The notes under the pieces were generated by a model that saw only the letters and a program-made list of their open reading frames with translations, had not been told where the DNA came from and searched no databases. Source: Cryptomeria japonica (taxonomy: Eukaryota > Streptophyta > Pinopsida > Cupressales > Cupressaceae). From it: a stretch of 64,000 nt of DNA. Of this stretch, positions 33,271-44,290 are shown in pieces. Location: contig NC_081415.1 of NCBI RefSeq assembly GCF_030272615.1, forward strand, positions 514,114,034-514,178,033. Direction: 5' to 3'. The position numbers and the translations under genes were made by a program. Position 1 is the first letter of the stretch. Each line of letters begins with the position of its first letter.

Positions 33271-35360
33271 TCGAAGAGAAATCCCACATCAACCAAAAAA
33301 ATTTATTTCCTTGCATTTCACTTTTAGTTGTCTTAACATCTTTCTCTTAATGTCTTGTTGATCATAATTTACACACTACACAAAGTCATCTACAACATAC
33401 CTAGAGATATTGTGATTTTCATTTTTCATCACTATGTTATCATGATGTAGGAGTATCCCTGGTTCATGGCAATCTTGCATCAACCAAAAACATTTTCTTT
33501 CCAGTTTGTTTCCTATTTGCAGTTTCAGCATTTCCTTTTGTGCTTCTTTGCATTTTCTCACCAGATCTGAGGGGGCCAGATTTTGATTGTGGACATGTTC
33601 ATCTACCTTATCCTATGTCCATAGGATGTTTGGATCATTTTCTAGAATTTGAGACCTTTTTCTGGCTTAGAACACTAGAACCTCTTGGACCTATTGGCAG
33701 ATCTTGTGGATCACTTTCATAGCTTGCGAATATTCAATTCATTATTTCTAACATTCCTTGGTGTGTGGCCAACCATCCCTTGGGTCCACACTTGATTCTA
33801 TGAATTTTTTGGAGGGATCTCTTTGGCGCAGGCCAACCTTGTTGTTTTACACATTTTATTCTGTTCGTCGACATTTGTTCCATCTTGGTCCAATGCGAAT
33901 CAATATTGATCTATAAATTAATGTAATTATGCATGTAGAATAAAATTATTAGGACATAGAAGACTAATCTGAAGGTTAGGAGGTCTATAGTTGTCTCACA
34001 TTCTTGCTTGAGCCTGAATGTTGCATAACATGCATGTTTTGTACTCAAGCCTATGAGCCGAATCTTGTAAGCCCACATGTTGTCGATAGTTTGTAACTGA
34101 TTTTCATGATATAGTTTAGTTTGTCTCTGTGGTGCAGGAGCACCAAAGGGTTGAAATGCCCTAAACCAATTTTGGCTTGTGAGACCTTCCAATGGTCATA
34201 AAAAATACACAAGGACTAGCTCTAGTCCATTTGTATGGTTGTTTAGTTGTAGCTTTTAAAATTTCTCTTATCGACAAGACCTACCCCCGATCAGCAAGTC
34301 TTACCCCGATGACCTGATAAGTTGTCAATGCTTGGAGTATTATTATCGGGTATCGAAAGGATTAGTTTCAAGTTTCCTTGATGATTAACTTGACCTATAT
34401 TCGGATGGTGATCATGGATGATCCTATGGCGGTCACTATACCGCAATGGAGAGATGCACGAAAGTTATTCCCCGTGACTTGGTGACCAAGTCATGGGACT
34501 TGACAAGAGAGAAGCTCAGGTGAGTTAACGGGTGAGCAAGTCTGGTATGATTGAACGATTGTCGCTATACCACTATGGCAAGATGCATAAAGGTTATCTT
34601 CTGTGACTTGGTGACCAAGGTGGGGCCTGGCAAGAGAGCTTCATGTTGGGCAGTTAGTGAGGCCATGCTAAGGTGGCAGGACAGGGACCCTAGAGCCAAT
34701 CAGGGGGTGCCATGTGGCAAAGCACAGAAAGAGATCAAGGAAGATCGAATGATCGGGATAATTGTTTGGTTGTCTTGCCGATGACCCGATGGATTTGCCT
34801 TTGGTGATGCAAACCATCGCAAATGGTTAAATTTCAAGCCATTGGTGCTATTGCAATTAGAAACCATTGGAAATGAGATTTATCTCATCCAATAGGAGGA
34901 GTTCCAAGCAGAGGATGTATGTATAAAAAGATCCAATGGGCATCTATAAGGGGCCAATGGTTAATCGTGGATCACTAATCGTTGTATATCGATTTCCTCA
35001 AACAACACATTTTGTTTTTTCCAAAATGCAATAGAGAAGTCTATTTTCTAGTTTTCAATTAGAGTTTAATTTCTATTCATTTCATGTATGTTGTTAATGT
35101 AATTGTTTCATTTCTCTGTTCTATGAGTTATTGGTTTGAACCCATGAATAAATTTGGGATCTATAAATAAAGCTTTCCTTCTCAGTTTTTGTTCCCTATT
35201 TCCAATAATCAAATGGGTCTAAATTGAAACTCCACAAGATCTTTGGAGATAATCAAGAAGAGTCAGAAATGTACAGTAGGTTTTCATTTGAGAGAGACTA
35301 GGAAATGGCAATCATTATTTCTGCATATTGAGCATAGGCGAGCTTGGTGATAGTCTGGCT
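33251..35360 (+). repeat. LTR between Ty3-B and Ty3-C
   Basis: The sequence after the Ty3-B ORF stop has two starts of LTR type: TGATGAAGGAGCATCC at 33251 and TGATGTAGGAGTATCC at 33450, both followed by a similar stretch ending CATCAACCAAAAA. The region has no coding sequence, a TATA box (34922-34928), and ends just before a degenerate primer site near 35361. It can serve as 3' LTR of Ty3-B and 5' LTR of Ty3-C at once. The boundaries are uncertain because no second copy is in the window for comparison. Confidence 0.6.
34922..34928 (+). promoter_or_regulatory. TATA box in Ty3-B/C LTR
   Basis: TATAAAA lies in a GTATGTATAAAAAGATC context, about 430 bases before the LTR end, which is a usual place for an LTR promoter. 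Confidence 0.5.
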
Positions 35361-35373
35361 AGGTATCAGTAAT
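35361..35373 (+). other. Degenerate Ty3-C primer binding site
   Basis: AGGTATCAGTAAT resembles TGGTATCAGAGC of initiator-Met-primed elements, with a changed first base and a changed tail. It lies between the LTR and gag, as expected. Confidence 0.4.
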
Positions 35374-35829
35374 TTGAACGAAATAACTTGCAGGGGAAGG
35401 AAACTACTGAGAACTGGGAAAAGATCCAAAAGGCGACAAGCTTGAAAATGAGACATTGTGTAACCATAGGGAAAAAATTTTCTAAACCAAACACGATGGG
35501 TGGTTTTGAAAAAAGAGAGCAAATGTGTGTGTTTCCTAAACCTCTGCAAGGATTTAGTGAACAAGCTTACTTTGTGAGCTTGAGGGAGGTGAGATAAGAA
35601 AACAAATGGTAGGGAAGCCCTTAGCAGTCTAGAGGGGTAGACTTAGAACCTAGAAAGGGATAGAAGAAAACCATCAAAGAAACCAAATTGATGGAAAACT
35701 AGGTTGCCTTCCAGAGGAGTTGGTGCAAGTGGAAAACAAAATTCCAGAGGTGTTCGTGGCCGTGGAAATGCAAACCTTGCTGTGATGAAAATTTTGAGAG
35801 GAATTGTAGCCTAATTAGAAGTTGTTGAA

Positions 35830-36800
35830 ACTAGCCAGAGGAGAGCTCGACATATTTAAGATGTAAGTGATGATGAGGAAGAAGAAGTAGATGGAGAACA
35901 AGGAGAAAATCCACCGGTGAAGGATCTAGATGAAGAGAGGTTTATAAGACAATTGTTAAGAGTGAATAGAAGACCACATTTTACCCCACCAGAGTATGAT
36001 GGCAACTTGGATTTAGATGAATTGTTAGATTGGATCATGAATAAGGAATGTATTCTGATTTTGAAGGCACTGTGGAAGATAGAAAGGTGAGGTATGCTTG
36101 CACTAAGTTGAATTGTAATGCATCTCTTTGGTGGGAACATTTGCAAGTAGATAGATAGAGAAGAGGTAAAGAGAAGATCAAATCTTGGGAATGGATAGTT
36201 AGTAAGTTGAAATCAAAGTTTATGCTTGCTAATTATCAAGTCAATCTATTTTGGAAGTTGCAGAACCTGAAGCAGAAGGAATCTAGTGTGAAAGAGTATA
36301 CCAAAGCATTCTACAAGTTTAATATCAGATCCAAACATACTAATGATGAGATTCAAAAAGTAGTTAGATATTTGAATGGGTTGCAGATGTCTATATAACA
36401 TGAACTCAACTTAATCAAGTTGTAGAGTGTTGAAGAAGCTTACCAATATACGGTGAAAATTGAGGAGAAGTTGAACAAAAGGCATGAGTAGATGCAAAGA
36501 GGTAGAGGTGGAAGGTTTTCTAGAGTCCAAGATTTCAAAGAGGAAGAAGCTATTTTGGAGGAAGAGTACTCTGTATAGATCAGAATAAAGACAAGGAAGT
36601 TAGTAGAGATGATAGTTCATATCGGAATGATGATAGAATTTTTTACCAGAGAAGAGAACCTGATGGATATCAGAGTGATGGTTATGGAAAAGATGATAGG
36701 AGACAAGATAAAAGAGTAGAGGAACCTTCTTTAAGTTTGGAGGAGAAGGACATCGTGCTTTTTAATGTAAGAATACCAATAACACTGGAAGAACAACATT
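35830..36800 (+). pseudogene. Ty3-C gag
   Basis: The remnant shows ERFIRQLLRVNRRPHFTPPE, YDGNLDLDELLDWIMN, TKLNCNASLWWEHLQ-like LNCNASLWWEHLQVD, IKSWEWIVSKLKSKFMLANY, VKEYTKAFYKFNIRSKH and VVRYLNGLQMSI (35930-36395): the retrotransposon gag pattern in order. At about 36738-36770, FFKFGGEGHRAF, a stop, then C is a zinc knuckle that has lost its first two Cys residues. The leader 35374-35830 has no clear gene, though 35388-35597 is open. Several stops and shifts are present. Confidence 0.82.
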
Positions 36801-36852
36801 GGTAGAATAACATGATACCAGATTAACTAATGTACTGGAAGATGGAGAATAG

Positions 36853-38099
36853 TTGGTGATGAGAAGAACTTTGTGTCATACCGAAGATGATGAAGACCCC
36901 TTGCAGAGGAGGAATTTGTTCAAGACAAGATGTAAAGTATCTGGTAAGTGTTGTAAAGTCATTATTGGTAGTGGTAGTTCAAATAATCTTGTTTTAGAGG
37001 AGATGGTAAATAAGTTGAAGTTGGAAAGATTGAAGAACCCTAAGCCTTATCAGATTACATGGATTCAGAATGATCATAAGATACTAGGGAGTGAACAATG
37101 TTTAGTGAAATTGAAGATTAGATCTTATCATGATGAAGTTTTGTGTGTTATCATGCCTATGGATATTTGTCATATCTTGTTGGCTAGACCTTGCCAGTAT
37201 GATAGATAGGCAATACATGATGGGAGGAAGAACATATACACTATTTTTGCAAATGGGATGAAGAAGACCTTTTTGCCCTTGGAGGAGCCTTTGAAGAGTG
37301 AAGTTTGCACAAGTACCAGAATTTGTTTGGTGGATGGAAGCATTTTTCTATATGGGATGAGACATGAGAATGTATGTTTTGCCTTAGTTCCTAGGAAGAC
37401 TAAGAATCTGGAGCATGAAGAAGAAAAACCAAAGGAGATAATGGAGTTACTAATAGAATATGGAGACACCATTTTAGATAATGTACCTAATGGATTACCC
37501 CATTGTGAGAAGTATCAGTAATTGCATGGACCTGATTCTTGAAGCTAGTTTGCCTAATAAAGAAGCACACCAAATGACACTAATAGAGAATGAGGAATTG
37601 AATAGACAAGTACAGTATTTGTTGAGGGAATTTTTTATCATAGAAAGATTGAGTCATTGTATAGTGCTAGCAGTGTTAACATTGAAAAAGGATGGACAAT
37701 GGAGGATTGTACTGACTCTAGAGCAATAAACAAGATCACAGTGAAGTATAGATTCCCTTTTCCTATGATGGATGACATAATGGATTGTTTGAGTGGAGCC
37801 AGATACTACACAAAGATAGACTTCAAGAGTGGATACCATCATATCAAAATTAGATAAGGAGATGAATAGAAGACAACATTCAAGACAAATGAAGGGTTGT
37901 ATGAATGGTTGGTGATGCCTTTTGGATTGTCTAATGCACCTAGTACTTTCACGAGGTTGATGAATGAGGTATTGAAGAAATCCTTGGGTAAGTTTGTTAG
38001 TGTATATTAGGATGACATTTTGATAATCAGTAATACCAAGGAAGAACACATGTTGCATTTGAGACAAGTTTTGGAGAGCTTGAGAGAATAAAAGTTATT
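36853..38099 (+). pseudogene. Ty3-C protease and reverse transcriptase, 5' part
   Basis: The protease segment reads KVIIGSGSSNNLVLEEMVNK (about 36957-37016). The family has DSGSS, so the catalytic Asp is Gly. Next is IMPMDICHILLARPCQYD (about 37150-37200). RT motifs follow: DCTDSRAINKITVKYRFPFP (about 37705 on), [45 protein letters not shown] and VYxDDILII near 38005, where x is a TAG stop replacing Leu of YLDD. Another TAG at 37867-37869 replaces a conserved Trp. The RT breaks off at 38099, where LINE-2 is inserted, and resumes at 43967. Confidence 0.88.
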
Positions 38100-39825
38100 T
38101 TTGATAAAGATAACAGGTTTTACATGGACCCGAAACCAAAAGTTTTACAAAAGTCAGCCATCTGCCAAACAGACATAAACCAACAGTAAAAGAGGGGAGC
38201 ACCCCAGAAAAGTCATGAAAGCAAAAGAAACATAGACAAAAAAACAAAACAAAACAAAAGCAATCAATTGAGATAGTGCACCGGCTCCTTGTTCTTCTGG
38301 ATAGAAATATTATTTCCTCCAGCTCCTCCATAATGAATCTAGAGGTACCCTTATTGTTGCTCCTACTTCTAGTCCTGGAACTAGGGCCTATGGCTTTGTT
38401 GTCTCCAACAGCCATGTCTTCACCTCCAAGATCTTTCTCAGGTTCACTATGAATGGATCTATATTCTACAACCATGACATTGATCTTTTTGAGCCCCTCT
38501 ATACTATTATTCATGGCTTCCTTGCTTATGTCGACTAGGTTCTTGAGGTTTTTCTTTATCTCCACCATAGACTATTCCACCTTTTCAATTCTCTGTTCAT
38601 GGTTGCATTTCATCACCTCGACATCTTGGGAGAGCTTCTAGGTCATAAGCATGAGCTTCTTAGATTTGCTAGGCTTAGGTGAGCCTATGAAGATGTCAAT
38701 AATCTCCTTTACCCCCACTTTGAGGGTATCAAGTTTTTCTCTCCACCCACTTCTAGCAACTCTCCTAGATTCTGGTCGCTTTCATCACTGGGTTCATCAG
38801 TATACTATTCCTCTATAACCCACTGTCCTATTCTTTAGACATGGTCCCCTGCTTTTCCTTTAGAACGTTAATTGGAATGTCTAGTTTAATTTTCTAGTAT
38901 AAAGTCTTCAGACCATAGTCCTTAGTCGCAAGATTCTTATTTTTAGAAAGGGGCTCAGCCTTAGAAATCAATTTGCTGGTAGATTTATATTTATTGGCTG
39001 CCCATCTAGAAGGATTCTTATTGCTAAATGTCCCAGGGGTGACCATCATCTCACCTTCATCCACTAGCTTCTAATCAGGGTTGTCAAAAGGAATGGCACA
39101 CCCACTATCCTCCAAATCCATTTTCGAGTCAGAGACATCCTAAATATTAGTATGATGGCCTTTCTCAGATAGGGAGGGCACAACTTCAAGCATCTTAGTG
39201 TACTCCTTGATGAGCACAATAATCCCTTCATGAAGAACAAGATTATTTGGATTCTCCATATGTTTTTCAAGACTATTCTCTAAAGAGGGGGCCAGATAGA
39301 AAGGAATAGAAATGATTTTACCATGCCTAAAATGATTCAAAATGGTAAAATGATAGGAAAAGATGCTGGCATATCTACCATCAAGCATAATATACCTCAT
39401 GAAGAACTCAACCATGTGTACCTAGGGAGCCATAAGATCTTCCCTGTTATAGCCACCATCAACCATTTTGTTTACTCTTGAGCGCTCCTTGTCTTTATCG
39501 AAAAAATTCGCCAAGTCCTCCTCCCCAGTTTTCCTATCTCTATAGAGCCTTCTGCCATTCATCGCCAGACCATTAACCATCACCACCAAGGTTTCATCTA
39601 GCTGGTAATTAGTACCATAAGCCCTCAGGGCCCCTTTCTTCCACCCATTGACAAAGGATTCTATGAGTAGAGGAGAAGGTCTATGAAGTCTATCCAAGAA
39701 GGGGACAATTCCCCCATCAATGATTTCCTACCACACCTCTTTATTTTTCTTCCATTTCTCACAAGTAGATGGTTCTTGCATGTTCTTGTCCCCACCCATA
39801 ATAATCTGGGTCACCAAACAACACG
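38100..39825 (-). pseudogene. LINE-2 extra ORF beyond RNase H (unknown plant family)
   Basis: Open pieces on the minus strand (39916-39728, 39697-39422, 39415-39140, 38568-38100) follow one another with single stops between them. The first part has CEKWKKNKEVW, GGIVPFLDRLHRPSPLLIES, LDETLVVMVNGLAMNGRRLY, then MVEFFMRYIMLDGRYASIFS and YHFTILNHFRHGKIISIPFY, then NLVLHEGIIVLIKEYTKMLE. The remainder is charged, with MVEIKKNLKNLVDISKEAMN (coiled-coil-like) and two basic RTRSRS/RTRSRC patches. From memory the DxRxxxxxxYHFxxLNHFRH block belongs to an uncharacterised plant protein family. No enzyme motif is visible. Its position between the RNase H end and the element's 3' end is unusual for a plant LINE. 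Confidence 0.6.
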
Positions 39826-39829
39826 AAAT

Positions 39830-39915
39830 GGGCCACACAAGAGAAGTCTTCGAAGAGTCGTAGGAAATGGGCCACACAAGAGAAGTCTTCGAAGAGTCGC
39901 AGGAAATGGGCCACA
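39830..39915. repeat. 39-bp tandem repeat
   Basis: Two units (39830-39868, 39869-39907) starting GGGCCACACAAGAGAAGTCT differ at one base, and a partial third follows. The unit is 13 codons long, so on the minus strand it repeats SSKTSLVWPIS-type residues without shifting frame. Confidence 0.93.
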
Positions 39916-40019
39916 AAATTAAATAGAAAATTCAAGCACAAGGGAAGTTTGAAGATCTTCGATTAGGGAAAACAAAAAGGAGTCATTTCCCCAACAACTC
40001 AATCAAATCATTATTAAAG

Positions 40020-41700
40020 ATCATTGATTAACGCAAGTGGGTGGAATCATCACAAGCCAATTCGCATAGGTTTTTGGGGAATAAATGCCTACTACTCCAC
40101 CATTTAGCCACCATGTAGCCCACCATCATATTGGCCAATATATCTACCACTTTGTTACCTTCCTGAAATATGTGCAAAATTTTGAATTCTTCCAACTCAT
40201 TTATTATATCTTGGCAATCCTTGATCAGATTTGCAATCGTCTAGCTCGGATCTGTGCACCCATTCAGACAATTGGTAGTGTTTAGTGAGTTAGACTCCAA
40301 CCAAACTTTTCTAAAGCCTTCTCTTTTAGCCATGTGTAACCCAATGTGGGCAGCACTAGTCTCTGCAAAGTGGTTGGACTGGGTGCCCAGAGGGAGCGCC
40401 ACTACCAAAACCTGCAAACCTATATGATTCCTAGCCACTCCCCCACACTCGACCGACCCAGGGTTCACTTTAGCCACCCCATCCACATTGATTTTGATCC
40501 ATCCCATAGGGGGGATGCCAAAGAACATTTTGTTTGCTTTCTTTGTTTTGTGCATTGGAATGGCAATATTCCAATCAATTTGCCACTGATTGATAGTATC
40601 CCATTCCTCCTGGAGAGTAGGGAGGGAATGGTCATTCTTTCTACTGGGGTAGGAGTGTAGAAAATTCTCCTTGGTAGAAATGTGAATTTTGGTAGCCACA
40701 ACAAGTGCAAAAGATTCCAAATCTCTAAAGACTCTATTGTTTCTTTCTTTCCAAATACCCCAAACAATATGAGGAAGAGAAAAATTCCAGAGAACTCCCA
40801 AAGCTTGATTGTCAAAGGGGAATTTTGATTCAAACCACATCCTTTGAACAGAATCATGAAAGACCCAATTAGTGTTCTAGATATTAAGGAAGAAAGTCCA
40901 GATATCCCTAACAAAAGAGCAGTGAAGCAGTAGATGACCAGCATTCTCTTCTGCTTCTTTGCAAAGAAAACATCTATTAGTAAGAGGAAGATCTCTTTTC
41001 CAAAGATTGTCAATGGTAGAGATCTTACCCTGCATAAACAACTAGAAAAAAAATTTAATTTTTGGAATTAAGAGATTATTCTAGATGCCCAACCAGAAGG
41101 GGGGGCGGAGTTTCTGGAGATGAACTTATAAGCATCGACAACATTGAACTTCCCAGAAGAGGAGAAATTACAGAACACTTCATCCTCCACATGAGAGCGG
41201 CAGATGTGTATACAATTCAACCAAGGTTGCATAGGTATCAAAGCATTATCCATAGAATTGAGATCCAACCAGGCTCCATCTCTAAAATAATTAGCCACCC
41301 AAGAGCCAATTTTTTTGAGACATAATTCTTTGAAAGGAGAAGCCCAAATAGAATCTGATAGGGGGCCATGACCAGTCCACCAGTCATCCCAAAACTTGAT
41401 TTTGGCACCATTCCCAACACCCATCTACAACCATGCAAAATAACTTTGGAGGAGCCAAAGAAGTTACTCCATAAATCAGAAATAGCATTGGGAAGGTCAT
41501 AAGATTCCAGAGTGTTTTGGATATCTAGAATGTGGTATTTATGTTTGAAAATGTCAATCCATTCATCATTCTCTTTAAGACATCTCCACAATTGCTTGGC
41601 CATCAGGGCTCTGTTGAAATCTCTCAGATTTCTGATGTCCAGTCCCCCCCATGGACTTGGGAAGGCAAACCTGATTCCAAGCCACAAGATGTAGTCTATT
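40020..41700 (-). pseudogene. LINE-2 ORF2 C-terminal part: zinc region and RNase H
   Basis: On the minus strand 41687-41238 holds the RT C-terminal region (FAFPSPWGGLDIRNLRDFNR, ALMAKQLWRCL) and 41424-41068 continues it (GNGAKIKFWDDWWTGHGPLS, ALIPMQPWLNCIHI). At 41020-40900 is a region of the zinc-binding type found in non-LTR RTs. 40840-40241 (199 codons) carries RNase H: WIKINVDGVAKVNPGSVECG, GVARNHIGL, FAETSAAHIGLHMAKREGFR and KVWLESNSLN, with the catalytic DG, E and ES/D positions recognisable. The frame continues past a stop to HIFQEGNKVVDILANM and ends near 40025. Several breaks mean it is inactive. Confidence 0.85.
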
Positions 41701-43130
41701 CTTAGATTCAGTACCTGTCCATAAAAAGTTTTTTTGTATTCTTTCTAGTTTATTAGTAATTTTGACTGGGATTTTGAATAAGCTCATAGCATAAACTGGA
41801 AGGCTTTGAAGTGAAGCTTTGAGCAGCTCAAACTTACCAGCTTGTCTTAACAAAGAACCTTTCCACCCACCCAACTTATTCTAGAATTTATCAATAAGGT
41901 TTGCCCAGAAGGAGTCTGGGTGGGACCATGGAAGAGGGGAAGACCTAAATAAGAGTCGGGCAAAATTCCAACTTTACACCCAATAATCAAGGCAATCTTT
42001 TTTTTCCTGTGCTCTGGGGTGTTAAAGAAAAAAATAGAGCTTTTAGCCAGGCTAACTTTTTGCCCAGTACCTTGTTCATAAGTATCCAGTCTTTTTTGAA
42101 TTATTAGCTTCTTTAACCGAGCCTTTCCCCATCAACAAAGTATCATCTCTAAATTGTTGGTGAGAGCATGAGGAGGCCTGAGAGGAGGGTCATAATCCCA
42201 TAATATTGCCTTTTCTAACTTCCCTCTCGTTAATTTAACTAAGAGCTTCACTCAACAAAATGAAAAGTAAAGTAGATAGAGGATCCCCTTGTCTAATGCC
42301 CCTTGACGAGGAAAAGAAACTAGAGGCAGACCCATTAATCAACACTGAAAATTTGGGGGTGGGCACACATTGTTCAATAATATGGATGAAGTTATCTCCA
42401 AATCCAAATGCCTTGAGGATTCGGAGAAGAAAACTCCAGTTGACTCTATCAAAAGCTTTCAACAGGTCCAATTTCAGAAAAAAGCCAGGTTTTTTATTGA
42501 TAGATAGGGAGAGGATGTTCTCATGCACCACAATAATGGAATCTAGGATCTGCCTCCTAGGAACAAACCCATTTTGATGCTTAGAAATTAGAGAAGGGAT
42601 GAAATTCTTAAGTCTAAGCACCAGGATTTTGGTGAAAATTTTATATAAAGAATTGCAAAGACTAATAGGTCTAAAATCCTAAAAAGAGCAGGCATCAGAT
42701 TTCTTGGGGATGAGGACAAGGAAGGTGACATTTAGCTCCTTCAGGAGAGAGTAGGATCCAAAAAATTCTTGAGCCACAATGACCACATCAGAGCAAATAA
42801 TTTGACAAAATTTTTGAAAGGAAACAGAGGGAAGCCATCAGGGCCAAAGACTTTGTTACCTTTAAAAGAGAAGACCTCATTGAGAACTTCATCTGGAGAA
42901 TGGATTTTGGTAAGCTCCAAGTTCATATCTTGAGAGATAATGGTGGGAACCTCCAGTAATATTTCATTTTGAGATAGAGGGTCAAGAGGATCAACCACCG
43001 AAAAGAGATTAATGAAAAAATTGATGGCTTCCTGGCAAATCTCTTCATGCTTATCAACCCATCTCTGGCCAATCTGAATTTTATTTTTTCTATTAGCATC
43101 CTTGTGTTTAAGGGTCATCATATGAAAGAA
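41701..43130 (-). pseudogene. LINE-2 reverse transcriptase
   Basis: The non-LTR RT primes cDNA synthesis at the nicked target. On the minus strand 43121-42741 has the pre-RT segment (VLNEVFSFKGNKVFGPDGFP, matching A-x-GPDGFP). 42621-42235 (128 codons) has NFIPSLISKHQNGFVPRRQI, GFFLKLDLLKAFDRVNWSFL, FGFGDNFIHII and SSSRGIRQGDPLSTLLFILL. The catalytic box near 42160-42135 reads QQFRDDTLLMG instead of FADD. 41874-41700 has LLRQAGKFELLKASLQSLPV and NKLERIQKNFLWTGTE. Frame changes separate the pieces. Confidence 0.9.
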
Positions 43131-43949
43131 CTTAGTGTTTTTGTCAGCACTTTTAAGCCATAAAGCTCTAGATCTCTATTTCCAGAATTCCTCCTCTTTG
43201 GAAATAATATCATGCAATTTAGTCAAATTCTCAATTTATTTGTTCGAGACATCTTTATCAAACATGAAGACTGGTGTATTCTTTTGAACCTCCTCAAGAT
43301 CCAATTTGAGCTTATCTTTAATTTTGAAGATATTGCCAAAAGAGGATTTGTTCCAATGTTGAATATTGGACTTGACATTAGATAGCTTCTTGGCTATATG
43401 AAACATGGTCCTACTCTAGATATCAGTAAACCACCACTGCATAATTTTATCTTGGATGTCAGGGGCCATCAACCATATTTTCTAAAATTTAAAGGGGTAT
43501 GCCTTTCTTCTAGACAACAGTGTCATCAAAAGGAAAATAGGGAAGTGGTATGATCCAACATGGGGCAAGGCATTGAATCTACAAGAAGCATTCTGAATCC
43601 AATCAGGAGAGACAAGGCCTCTATCTATCTTAACCTGAATGAGATCCTCCCCACTATGTCTGTTGGACCAGGTGTACTTAGCACCAATAAGATCCAGGTC
43701 TAAAAGGTTCAAATAATTGATCATGTTAGCCAAGTCTTGTCTACTATCAATAGAGATAGGAATACTCCCAAATTTCTCCAAATTTGAGAGTGGGATGTTG
43801 AAATCGCCCAGAAGAACCAATTTCTCATTAGGGAAGAGCGATCTAGCATGGAAAATGGAAGACCAGAGGGCTTTCCTAGCATATCTCCCATTAGGAGCAT
43901 ATATTTTGGAAATAATCCATGAGGAACCATCTTTAAGATTAAAGAATCT
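43131..43949 (-). pseudogene. LINE-2 endonuclease, C-terminal part
   Basis: On the minus strand, from 43949, SLILKDGSSWIISKIYAP-type residues appear, then MVLLGDFNIPLSNLEKFGSI (43820 on), INYLNLLDLDLIGAKYTWSN, VKIDRGLVSPDWI and VGSYHFPIFLL. GDFN, the YTWSN and the S-x-H near the end (SDH in active enzymes, SYH here) are the APE-type endonuclease motifs. The N-terminal half with the QET Glu is missing because of 5' truncation. From about 43480 to 43131 the linker before RT is present but broken. Confidence 0.85.
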
Positions 43950-43966
43950 AGAGAAGAAAAGTTATT

Positions 43967-44290
43967 GATAAACATTAAGAAGTGTAGTTTCATAAAGGAA
44001 GAGTTAGTCTATTTGAGATTTTTAATATCTATGAATGTATTGAATATGGATACTGAGAAAGTAAGAGAAATTTTTTTATGGCCTACACTAGAAAGAATTG
44101 GAGAGGTGAGATCATTTCAAGTATTGGCCAGTTTCTACTGAAAGTTTATTAGAAATTTCAGTTCAGTTTGTATCCCTATGACATAAACAATGAGAAAACA
44201 TAAGAAGGATTTCAAGTGGACAACCAGAGAAAATAAGATTTTTGAGTTGCTAAAGTGGAAGGTAACATAATAACATGTGTTGGCTTTAGC
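43967..44290 (+). pseudogene. Ty3-C reverse transcriptase end, 3' of LINE-2
   Basis: Immediately after the target duplication the Ty3 frame resumes: KLLINIKKCSFIKEELVYLR, FLISMNVLNMDTEKVREI, FLWPTLERIGEVRSFQVLAS, FY, stop, KFIRNFSSVCIPMT. This is the RT thumb/connection region that follows YLDD in Ty3 elements. It runs to RNase H onset (LLKWKVT, then HVLALA) and then loses similarity at about 44290. No integrase follows, so Ty3-C is truncated by the sequence at 44290. Confidence 0.85.

Larger units (their letters stand above)
38083..43966 (-). mobile_element. LINE-2, 5'-truncated L1-type LINE inserted in Ty3-C
   Basis: The 5.85-kb body (38100-43949) is flanked by a 17-bp target duplication, AGAGAATAAAAGTTATT (38083-38099) and AGAGAAGAAAAGTTATT (43950-43966), differing at one base. 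On the minus strand the order is partial endonuclease, RT, C-terminal zinc region, RNase H, then an extra ORF and the 3' end. Poly(A) at the 3' end is short (AAA within TTATCAAAAATAA). ORF1 is absent, consistent with the usual 5' truncation. The Ty3 RT reading frame is present on both sides. Confidence 0.88.

Noticed and set aside
34551-34784. 77-codon ORF in the Ty3-B/C LTR
   Set aside because: Lies in LTR sequence and has no recognisable motif.
42260-42577. 105-codon plus-strand ORF
   Set aside because: Antisense shadow of the LINE-2 reverse transcriptase.
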